A DNA stretch of 11,814 nt, from NCBI GenBank assembly GCA_012513625.1, contig JAAZBW010000148.1, forward strand, positions 1 through 11,814, written 5' to 3'. Source of the DNA: Actinomycetales bacterium. GTDB taxonomy: Bacteria > Actinomycetota > Actinomycetes > Actinomycetales > Actinomycetaceae. Below the pieces are notes generated by a model. It saw only the letters and a list, made by a program, of their open reading frames with translations. It ran no database searches and was not told the DNA's origin. The translations under genes and the position numbers were made by a program. Below are positions 1-5,557 of the stretch, one piece after another; within the stretch, counting starts at the first letter, position 1; each line of letters begins with the position of its first letter.

Positions 1-92
1 AGCCCGTGGACGGCGAGGCGCCTGCGGACGGTGGGGACGCCCTCGTCGATGGGGGAGCCGACGCAGAGGCGCCGCTGGAGGACACGCCGTGA
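1..92 (+). CDS. C-terminal tail of a probable FtsB/DivIC-type septum formation protein (partial)
   Basis: An open frame enters from the left edge (first full codon at base 3) and ends at TGA 90-92. It gives a 29-residue tail rich in Asp, Glu, Ala, Gly and Pro that starts PVDGEAPADGG and ends LEDTP. No fold can be recognised in so short a tail. In actinobacteria the gene directly before the DUF501 gene is commonly an FtsB/DivIC-type divisome protein with a low-complexity acidic end, and this frame matches that position and composition. The stop overlaps the next start as GTGA (89-92), which suggests translational coupling. The identity is inferred from gene order; the upstream sequence would settle it. 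Confidence 0.45.
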   Translation, partial: PVDGEAPADGGDALVDGGADAEAPLEDTP

Positions 93-589
93 GCTGGGAC
101 GCGCCCACGAAGGCGGACATCTCCACGCTGGAGGAGCAACTCGGCAGGCTCCCGCGGGGCGTGATCGGGGTGGGCGCCCGGTGTGTGTGCGGTAGGCCGC
201 TCGTGGTGGTCACCGCCCCGCGCCTCGACGACGGCACGCCGTTCCCCACCACCTTCTACCTGACCTCTCCGGCCGCCGTGAGGGGCGCCTCCACGCTCGA
301 GGCGCGAGGGGACATGGAAGAGATGAATGCGGGCCTCAGTGAGGATGAGGACCTGCGCGCGGCCTACGAGGCCGCCCACCGGAACTACCTGGAGGCGCGG
401 GCGGAACTTGGGGACGTCCCGGAGATCTCCGGCGTCACAGCCGGTGGCATGCCCACACGGGTGAAGTGCCTCCATGCGCTGCTCGGGCACACGCTCGCGG
501 TGGGGGAGGGCGTGAACCCGTTCGGCGACGAGACCCTCGCCCGCCTCGCGGCCGAGGACCGCTTCAGCCTCGACCGCTGCTGGTGCTGA
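89..589 (+). CDS. DUF501 family protein
   Basis: This is a 166-residue protein of the DUF501 family, which is widespread in actinobacteria and has no established function. The GTG start overlaps the preceding stop and has GGAGG at 77-81, seven bases upstream. Family-like features are an N-terminal GVGARCVCGRPLVV segment (C32, C34), a central FPTTFYLTSP segment, a RVKCLHALLGHTLA segment (C127, H129, H134) and a C-terminal RCWC (C164, C166). The paired Cys and His residues could bind a metal, but that is inference. There is no signal peptide or membrane segment, so it is probably cytoplasmic. It is cotranscribed with the upstream partial gene and convergent with the phosphatase gene. The family call is from motifs and gene order and is fairly secure. 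Confidence 0.85.
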   Translation: MSWDAPTKADISTLEEQLGRLPRGVIGVGARCVCGRPLVVVTAPRLDDGTPFPTTFYLTSPAAVRGASTLEARGDMEEMNAGLSEDEDLRAAYEAAHRNYLEARAELGDVPEISGVTAGGMPTRVKCLHALLGHTLAVGEGVNPFGDETLARLAAEDRFSLDRCWC

Positions 590-675
590 CGGGCGCCAGT
601 GACGTACGCGGGGTGAGTTCCGAAGTGGGCACCTGAGTCTCCGGTGTGCCTGCGCGCCTCCTGAGGGGCGCCAGT
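587..675. repeat. Short direct repeat in the DUF501-ppx spacer
   Basis: TGACGGGCGCCAGT (587-600, beginning with the DUF501 stop codon) recurs as TGAGGGGCGCCAGT (662-675, just before the ppx stop), with 13 of 14 bases identical and 75 bases apart. The spacer between two convergent genes has no convincing T-tailed terminator; a bulged GGCACC/GGTGTGCC pairing lies near 627-650. The repeat may be a small duplication or chance in GC-rich DNA. Confidence 0.4.
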
Positions 676-677
676 CC

Positions 678-1637
678 TCAGGCGAGGGCGAGGGCGACGC
701 CGTCCAGGATGTCGTGCTCCGAGGTGGTGACCACCTCCAACTCCCGGCCCTCTCGGCGGAGCTCCCGCACCACCCGGTCCAGGACCTGCGACCACACGAG
801 GGCGCCGGCCCCGATCACGTCCGCGCGAAGTGGGTGCATGTGGCCGCGTGCGGTGCGATCGGCCACAGGGTGGGTGAGGAACCAGTCGCAGGCATTCAGG
901 TGGACGGCGAGGGGGAGGGTGGAGCCGTGGATCGCTGCGGAGTCGTAGCGCTCGAGGCCGAGGGCCTCCGCTGTGACCGAGGTGATCGTGCCGGCCACTC
1001 CGATCACGGTGCGGGTTCGCGCAAGGTCCACGATTCGGTGAGCCGCATCGAGGTGGTCCTCCACGTCTGCGCGGGCGGCGATGATCTCCTCCGCCGTGGG
1101 TGGGTCTGTGGCGAGGTGCCGCTCCTTCATGCGCACGCTGCCCACGTCCATCGAGTACTGCGCGAGCACGCCACCGGCCGCGCCGAGCACGAGTTCCGTG
1201 GAACCTCCGCCGATGTCCACCACCAGGACCGGCTCCTCCAGATCCTCGCCGAGCACGGAGGCGGCGCCCAGGAAGGAGAGCCGGGCCTCCTCGTCCCCGG
1301 AGAGCACCTCGGGCAGTGCGCCCATCCGTGCCGCCACTCCGCTCAGGAAGACCTCCCGGTTCTCCGCATCCCGGGTGGCGGAGGTGGCCACCACCCGGGA
1401 CCGTTCCACCCCGAGCTCGCGGCACTGGGCGGCGTACTCGTCAATCACCGCGAACGTGCGGGCGAGGGCCGAGTCCGCGAGGCGGCCGGTGCGGTCCACG
1501 CCCTCTCCGAGCCGGGCGATCTCCATTCGGCGCACCACGTCCACCAGCTGCGGGGCGCCGGTGGGGCCGGTACTCGCATCGGCCACCAGGAGGCGGATGG
1601 AGTTGGTTCCGCAGTCGATCACAGCTACTCGGGTCAC
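678..1637 (-). CDS. Ppx/GppA family phosphatase (exopolyphosphatase or pppGpp phosphohydrolase)
   Basis: The 319-residue protein belongs to the ASKHA-fold Ppx/GppA family, which removes terminal phosphate from polyphosphate and/or converts pppGpp to ppGpp in the cytoplasm. The first phosphate loop is VAVIDCGTNSIRLLVAD (residues 4-20), SGDEEARLSF (113-122) carries the likely catalytic Glu, VVDIGGGSTEL (139-149) is the second phosphate loop, and GVAGTITS (213-220) is also typical. The length corresponds to the short two-domain actinobacterial type without a C-terminal HD domain. I chose GTG at 1637 because the family begins just before the DCGTN loop; an ATG 44 codons upstream would add a Pro/Arg-rich stretch that runs into the intergenic repeats. 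No clear Shine-Dalgarno precedes the start. Gene order (divisome protein, DUF501, Ppx) is typical of actinobacteria. Substrate preference cannot be read from the sequence. Confidence 0.9.
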   Translation of the reverse strand: MTRVAVIDCGTNSIRLLVADASTGPTGAPQLVDVVRRMEIARLGEGVDRTGRLADSALARTFAVIDEYAAQCRELGVERSRVVATSATRDAENREVFLSGVAARMGALPEVLSGDEEARLSFLGAASVLGEDLEEPVLVVDIGGGSTELVLGAAGGVLAQYSMDVGSVRMKERHLATDPPTAEEIIAARADVEDHLDAAHRIVDLARTRTVIGVAGTITSVTAEALGLERYDSAAIHGSTLPLAVHLNACDWFLTHPVADRTARGHMHPLRADVIGAGALVWSQVLDRVVRELRREGRELEVVTTSEHDILDGVALALA

Positions 1638-1717
1638 GAGAGAGACTCTGCCACGCCGGGCTGACACGCACGCAATCGGACGCCCCCGTGCGGTGGGCGA
1701 GGGCGGCGGGCGGAGGG

Positions 1718-1820
1718 CGCGTGGCGGGCGCGGCGACGGCGGAACCCGGCCCCCGTCGTCGGGGGCCACCCGCGTGGCGGGCGCGGCGACGACGCAACCC
1801 GGCCCTCGTCGTCGGGGTGG
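1718..1820. repeat. Tandem hairpin repeat, two copies with 53-bp period
   Basis: Two near-identical units start with CGCGTGGCGGGCGCGGCGAC at 1718 and 1771. The first 47 bases differ at three positions. Each unit can fold a CGACGACG-like arm (1734-1741, with one G.U pair, and 1787-1794) onto CGTCGTCG (1754-1761 and 1807-1814). Both have a 12-base loop with the core AACCCGGCCC. The units fill most of the 195-bp spacer between the antiporter stop and the ppx start, both genes on the minus strand. I see no coding potential here. Similar hairpins recur in the kinase gene and at the end of the AI-2E transporter gene. Confidence 0.75.
1748..1767 (-). terminator. GC-rich hairpin downstream of the antiporter gene
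   Basis: GGCCCCC (1748-1754) pairs perfectly with GGGGGCC (1761-1767) around a 6-base loop. It lies 66 bases past the antiporter stop in the direction of that gene and upstream of ppx. No T-tract follows, so it is at best a T-less terminator or a 3'-end stabilising structure, and it competes with the CGACGACG-type pairing of the repeat that contains it. Confidence 0.35.
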
Positions 1821-1832
1821 ACGAGCCGGAAC

Positions 1833-3230
1833 TCAGGCCTCGACAGGGAGCGGGGCGTCCTTCTTCAGCAGCGTGAACACCGCCCGGCCCACCAGGAACG
1901 CGGTGAGCGCGAGGCCCACGGCCAGCGCCCAGACGCCCTCCATGATGAAGAGGAACAGCACGGCAATCAGGGTGGGCACGAGGTAGCGGAACGCCCAGCC
2001 GATGTAGCCCACGAAGGAGGGCATGGTGACGCCGCGGGAGTCGGCTACCGCCTTGACCATGAAGTTCGGGCCGTTGCCGATGTAGGTGACGGCGCCGAAG
2101 AACACCGAACCGAGCGAGATCGCCACCAGGTACGCCTCGGGCACGCCCGCCACCGAGGGTTCCCCGGGCAGCTCGCGGGCCATCTCGAAGAACGTCAGGT
2201 AGGTGGGCGTGTTGTCCAGCACCGCGGAGAGGGAGCCAGAGAACAGGTAGAACGTGGAAGGATTCAGCGGCAGGCTGGGCGCGATCTGGGCGAGGTACTT
2301 CAGGGCGGGCATCATCGTGAGGAAGATGCCGATGAACAGGGCCGCCACCTCCGCGATGGGACCCCACTCGAACTCGTTGTCCCCGTAGCGCACCTCGCGT
2401 GAGGTGAGCACGAAGGAGAGGGCGGAGGCGCCGAGCATCACGATCTCGCGCAACGGCACCATCTGCGCAAAGGTGGCCGTGCCGGACTCCACGGCCGCCA
2501 GATCGATGGAGGGAACGAACGCAACGGCCAGCACGATCATGGCGAGGAACGCGAAGTTGATCCCGCCCCGCACCCCAAGCGGCACCACGGCAGCGCGATC
2601 ACGGGCGATCGCCACCGCGGGCTCGGTGCGGTAGAGGCGCACATCGAGCGCGATGTAGGTGAGCAGCAGGATCGCGTTCACGAACAGCCACATGGGCCAG
2701 AGCCCGAACGTCCACTCAAACGGCACGCCGGACAGGAACCCCATGAACAGTGGCGGATCTCCGAGCGGCGTCAGCAGTCCGCCACAGTTCGCCACGATGA
2801 AGATCAGGAACACCACCGTGTGCACCCGGTGCGTGCGATCCTTGTTGGTGTTCAGCACCGGGCGGATCAGCAGCATCGCCGCCCCGGTGGTGCCGATGAA
2901 CGAGGCGAGCACCCCGCCCACGCCCAGGAAGATCGCGTTGTTCCGTGTGGTGGCCCGGATGTCCCCCTTCAGGAAGATCCCACCCGAGACCACGAACAGG
3001 GCGAACAACAGGATGATGAACTGCATGTACTCCCACAGCTTGTGCACCACCGTGGCCTGCTCGCCACCGAACCAGAGCCACAGCGCCACCGGCACACCCA
3101 GCACGAGCGCGTACGCCAGCTGGATGCCCCTGCGCTCCCAGAAGTGCGCCGTGGCCGGCACCAGCGGGAATACTGCGATGCCGGCGAGCATCGCCACGAA
3201 GGGGATCAGCGCCCACCATTCGAATGTCAC
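1833..3230 (-). CDS. Sodium:proton antiporter, CitMHS_2/NhaD-like (ion transporter superfamily)
   Basis: The 465-residue polytopic membrane protein has about 12 hydrophobic segments. It matches the family usually called sodium:proton antiporter (Pfam CitMHS_2 type, related to NhaD and ArsB). Typical re-entrant or substrate-site motifs are FIGTTGAAMLLIRP (111-124), NCGGLLTPLGDPPLF (148-162), SAVLDNTPTYLTF (335-347) and YIGNGPNFMVKAVAD (383-397), the conserved Asn, Asp and Gly residues falling in the two-fold repeated halves. The likely role is Na+/H+ exchange across the inner membrane; transport of an organic anion such as citrate cannot be excluded. The start is GTG 3230, with a perfect AGGAGG at 3237-3242, five to six bases upstream. 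A stem-loop lies just upstream of this site. It shares its strand with ppx, but the 195-bp repeat-filled spacer argues against a tight operon. No truncation is seen. Confidence 0.85.
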   Translation of the reverse strand: MTFEWWALIPFVAMLAGIAVFPLVPATAHFWERRGIQLAYALVLGVPVALWLWFGGEQATVVHKLWEYMQFIILLFALFVVSGGIFLKGDIRATTRNNAIFLGVGGVLASFIGTTGAAMLLIRPVLNTNKDRTHRVHTVVFLIFIVANCGGLLTPLGDPPLFMGFLSGVPFEWTFGLWPMWLFVNAILLLTYIALDVRLYRTEPAVAIARDRAAVVPLGVRGGINFAFLAMIVLAVAFVPSIDLAAVESGTATFAQMVPLREIVMLGASALSFVLTSREVRYGDNEFEWGPIAEVAALFIGIFLTMMPALKYLAQIAPSLPLNPSTFYLFSGSLSAVLDNTPTYLTFFEMARELPGEPSVAGVPEAYLVAISLGSVFFGAVTYIGNGPNFMVKAVADSRGVTMPSFVGYIGWAFRYLVPTLIAVLFLFIMEGVWALAVGLALTAFLVGRAVFTLLKKDAPLPVEA

Positions 3231-3250
3231 AGGATCCTCCTCGTGCAGGG

Positions 3251-3270
3251 CTGCCGGAGGGGACCGGCAG
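3251..3270 (-). promoter_or_regulatory. Stem-loop in the antiporter mRNA leader
   Basis: CTGCCGG (3251-3257) and CCGGCAG (3264-3270) form a perfect 7-bp stem with a 6-base loop, ending 8 bases before the AGGAGG ribosome binding site on the minus strand. The antiporter-strand leader also has CCTCC (3256-3260), partly in this hairpin, which could pair with GGAGG of the ribosome binding site, so two exclusive folds are possible. The pairing is seen; any regulatory role is inference. Confidence 0.4.
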
Positions 3271-3315
3271 GACAGGGCATGGTTTCCACCCGAATGTACC
3301 CAGTTGGTAGGCCAC

Positions 3316-3321
3316 TAGGCT
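3316..3321 (+). promoter_or_regulatory. Candidate -10 box of the tRNA promoter
   Basis: TAGGCT fits the actinobacterial TANNNT -10 pattern and lies 13 bases before the first base of the tRNA, placing transcription start a few bases upstream of the mature 5' end. The same ACTAGGCTG string recurs upstream of the AI-2E gene. No good -35 element is visible 17-18 bases upstream. Confidence 0.4.
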
Positions 3322-3333
3322 GGGACCATTATT

Positions 3334-3407
3334 GCCCCCGTAGCCCAACTGGCAGAGGCAGCTGACTTAAAATCAGCAGAGTGCGCGTTCGAGTCGCGTC
3401 GGGGGCA
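3334..3407 (+). tRNA. tRNA with UAA anticodon (leucine-type) and a short variable loop
   Basis: A 74-nt cloverleaf is visible. The acceptor stem is GCCCCCG/CGGGGGC, seven perfect pairs. The D arm is GCC-CAACTGGCAGA-GGC with a 3-bp stem and the large AACTGGNAGA loop typical of bacterial leucine tRNAs. The anticodon arm is GCTGA-CTTAAAA-TCAGC with anticodon TAA at 3368-3370. The T arm is GCGCG-TTCGAGT-CGCGT with one G.U pair. The discriminator is A (3407) and no CCA is encoded. The anticodon reads the leucine codon UUA. The oddity is the variable region, only 5 nt (AGAGT, 3378-3382), whereas leucine tRNAs normally carry a long variable arm. I found no in-frame TTA codon in the protein genes of this window, so UUA is rare here. 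It may be a functional short-arm tRNA-Leu, a specialised tRNA or a misassigned relative. That it is a tRNA is secure; the amino acid is less so. Confidence 0.9.
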
Positions 3408-3508
3408 CTCGCCGCCGGAGGCGGGATGGTGCGGTAGTGCGGGGAGAGCGGGTGCGTGGGGCGTGGCGCAGGCCAGCCGAGGTGCAGCCATCCGAGGCCG
3501 TCCAGCCC

Positions 3509-4180
3509 TCAGCCGGGCTTCACGATTCCCTTCTCGTAGGCGAACACCACCGCCTGCACGCGGTCGCGCAGCCCCAGCTTGGACAGCAGGTTGCCCACGT
3601 GGGTCTTCACCGTGGTCTCGGAGACGAACAGTTCCTCCGCGATTTCCACGTTGCTCATCCCGCGCGCCACGAGTGCGAGTACTTCCCGCTCCCGCGCCGT
3701 CAACGTCCCGAGCAACTGGTGGGTGACCAGTTCCTCCTCGCCGTCGGGCAGTTGGGGCCCGAACATCTCGAGGAGCGTCCGCGTCACGCGTCCCGAGACC
3801 ACCGCATCTCCCGTGGCCACCGTGCGGATCGCGGAGATGAGGTCTGCAGGCTTCGTGTCCTTCAGCAGGAACCCACTCGCACCCGCCCGCAGCCCCGCGA
3901 ACGCGTATTCGTCCAGGTCGAACGTGGTGAGGATCAGCACCCGGGTCTCCGGATGGTCCCGGACGATCTCGTACGTGGCCTCGATCCCGTTCATCCCGGG
4001 CATGCGCACATCCATCAGGACCACGTCGGGGTGCAGCGCGCCCACCATCTTCACCGCGGTGGCCCCGTCCGCTGCCTCCCCGATCACCTCCAGATCGTCC
4101 TCCGCCTCAAGCACGAGGCGAAATCCCATGCGCAGGAGCGCCTGATCGTCCGCGAGTAGCACCGTGATCGTCTCGCTCAT
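3509..4180 (-). CDS. NarL/LuxR-type response regulator
   Basis: The 223-residue two-component response regulator acts as a DNA-binding transcription factor after phosphorylation. The receiver domain (about 1-120) shows the acidic pair D11/D12, phosphoacceptor D57 in VVLMDVRMPGMNG, switch T85 in VLILTTFD and K107 in FLLKD. The LuxR-type helix-turn-helix follows at about 158-215 (LTAREREVLALVARGMSNVEIAEELFVSE, then TTVKTHVGNLLSKLGLRDR). I chose ATG 4180 over the in-frame ATG 15 bases upstream because it forms an ATGA overlap with the kinase stop and has AGGAGG four bases upstream; the longer form would begin inside the kinase. It is translated right after the kinase gene and is surely its partner. 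Targets are unknown; regulators of this type often act on nearby transporter or envelope-stress genes. Length is normal for the family. Confidence 0.95.
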   Translation of the reverse strand: MSETITVLLADDQALLRMGFRLVLEAEDDLEVIGEAADGATAVKMVGALHPDVVLMDVRMPGMNGIEATYEIVRDHPETRVLILTTFDLDEYAFAGLRAGASGFLLKDTKPADLISAIRTVATGDAVVSGRVTRTLLEMFGPQLPDGEEELVTHQLLGTLTAREREVLALVARGMSNVEIAEELFVSETTVKTHVGNLLSKLGLRDRVQAVVFAYEKGIVKPG

Positions 4181-5466
4181 GCTTCCTCCTGCCATTTCAG
4201 GACCGCCCGCACCCGCCAGCCGCCCTCGCTGGGCCCGGCCTCGACCGCGCCGCCGTACACCGAGGCCCGCTCGCGCATTCCGATGAGCCCCTTACCGGTC
4301 CCCTCGCGGGGCTCGCCTCCCGCCCCGGGCTCATTCTCCACCTCGACGACGACGGTCTGCCGAGACCGCGCGATCGTCACCCCGATGGCGGGGGAGTCCG
4401 GGGCGTGCCGCAGCACGTTCGTGAGCGCTTCCTGCACGATCCGGTAGACGGTGAGGTGCAGGCCGGCGTCGCTCGGCAGCGGCGGCCCGGACTCCATGAA
4501 GGTCACGTTGAGTCCGGTGGACCGGAACCGGTCCAGCAGTCCCATGATGTCCGCGGAGGTGGGCTGGGGGGTGAGGGGGGCCCCGTCGTCACCCGGGACC
4601 GCGGGAGGTTCGACGACGACGGTGGGGGCGGGCCCGTCGTCGCGAAGCACGCCCACGAGACGGCGAGTGTCCGCGAGGGCGGAGCGGCCGGCCAGAGAGA
4701 GCTCCTCGATGGCGCGGCGTGCACCTCCGGGGTTCCTCTCGAGCGAGGCGAGGGCGCCCTCTGCCAGGGTGACCATGACGGTGAGGGAGTGGGCCACCAC
4801 ATCGTGCATCTCGCGGGCGATGCGGGCACGCTCACGGGAGACGGCGAGTTGCTCGCGCTGGTCGCGCTCGAGTTCCAGCTGGTGGGCGCGCTGCTCCATC
4901 GCCTCGGAGCGCTGCCGGTTGGAGCGGACGTTCATGCCCACGAGGAGGGCCACGAGGGTGAAGAGCTCGTTGAAGGCGCCGTCCGAGACGCGGGTGAGTT
5001 CGTGGCCGAAGAGGGCGGTGACGCCCACGATCGTGAGGGCGGTGAGGAGCCAGCTGCCGAGGGCGTCGAGGGTACGCAGCCGGGCGCCCACGGTGTAGAC
5101 CACGATCCCGAGCGCGATGAGGTCCAGGTATGGCGTGGCCGTGGCGCCCACCACGTGCACGCTGGCCTCGGTGGGGAGGGGGTCGCGCAGGAGCCCGAAC
5201 TCGAGGAAGCGGGCGAGCGGGGGTACGAACAACACCACGAGGAGCGAGAGCACCGGATTGATGCGGCGCAGCAAGACTGCCGCGGTCAGTGTGGGCAGGA
5301 GAGCCCAGGTGCCCAGCGAGATGCCGTCCTTCTCGAAGAAGATGTAGGAGATCCCGTAGCTGATTGCCCAGAGCAGGGCCACCCCGGTATCGAGCAGCCG
5401 CGGGTGGGTGAGGGTGAGGCCCGCGAGTTGGCCGCGTGAGGCGGTGTCTGCGGGGGGAGTGGGCAT
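4177..5466 (-). CDS. HisKA_3-type sensor histidine kinase (NarL-partner family)
   Basis: The 429-residue kinase pairs with the response regulator it overlaps. The N-terminal half has about six hydrophobic segments (roughly 25-45, 49-66, 70-90, 113-128, 137-157, 165-180) with no large extracellular domain, so it probably senses a membrane or intramembrane signal. A charged helix (181-215) leads to the dimerisation helix with phosphoacceptor H221 in RIAREMHDVVAHSL. The HATPase domain has an N box at QEALTNVLRHA (345-355) and a G box at GTGKGLIGMRERA (389-401). The linker at about 276-303 is low complexity (DDGPAP, VVVEPP, GDDGAP) and is encoded by a GACGAC-rich inverted repeat. I chose ATG 5466, directly before the first hydrophobic segment; the longer open frame runs into the divergent gene. 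No good ribosome binding site precedes it, so it may be leaderless. Desk-type, LiaS-like and MadS-like relatives share this layout; the signal is unknown. Confidence 0.92.
   Translation of the reverse strand: MPTPPADTASRGQLAGLTLTHPRLLDTGVALLWAISYGISYIFFEKDGISLGTWALLPTLTAAVLLRRINPVLSLLVVLFVPPLARFLEFGLLRDPLPTEASVHVVGATATPYLDLIALGIVVYTVGARLRTLDALGSWLLTALTIVGVTALFGHELTRVSDGAFNELFTLVALLVGMNVRSNRQRSEAMEQRAHQLELERDQREQLAVSRERARIAREMHDVVAHSLTVMVTLAEGALASLERNPGGARRAIEELSLAGRSALADTRRLVGVLRDDGPAPTVVVEPPAVPGDDGAPLTPQPTSADIMGLLDRFRSTGLNVTFMESGPPLPSDAGLHLTVYRIVQEALTNVLRHAPDSPAIGVTIARSRQTVVVEVENEPGAGGEPREGTGKGLIGMRERASVYGGAVEAGPSEGGWRVRAVLKWQEEA
4611..4642. repeat. CGACGACG/CGTCGTCG inverted repeat inside the kinase gene
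   Basis: CGACGACG (4614-4621, within a longer run from 4611) pairs with CGTCGTCG (4635-4642) around a 13-base loop. Another CGTCGTC lies just upstream at 4584-4590. The layout matches the intergenic hairpins at 1734-1814 and 11471-11500. It encodes the variable linker between the dimerisation and ATPase domains. It could be an element tolerated there, or simply Asp/Val codon use. Confidence 0.5.
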
Positions 5467-5557
5467 GTGTTCGAGGCTAATGGGTGGACACGGTTCTCGA
5501 CCGTGGGCCCGCGGCCGTTTACCATGGAACCAGTTCATGGATCGTGAGGAGAAGCCC

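Noticed and set aside
385..1425. Long minus-strand open frame (346 codons) over DUF501 and ppx
   Set aside because: Arg/Gly/Pro-rich translation with no family motif, overlapping two well-supported genes; a shadow frame of high-GC DNA.
1638..1769. N-terminal extension of Ppx/GppA to an upstream ATG
   Set aside because: The extension is Pro/Arg-rich, runs into the tandem repeats, and lies before the conserved start of the family fold.
3412..3424. CCGCC/GGCGG hairpin just after the tRNA as a terminator
   Set aside because: Only 5 bp with a 3-base loop and no T-run; too weak to call. The rest of 3408-3508 shows no gene or clear signal.
4405..5439. 344-codon plus-strand open frame antisense to the kinase
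   Set aside because: Low-complexity Glu/Gly/His-rich product; the minus strand has all kinase motifs in order.
5522..5540. Imperfect inverted repeat CCATGGAAC-CA-GTTCATGG between the kinase and Bax inhibitor genes as an operator
   Set aside because: One arm has an extra base and it is a single copy; it also overlaps the likely leader near the ribosome binding site. I saw no second copy.
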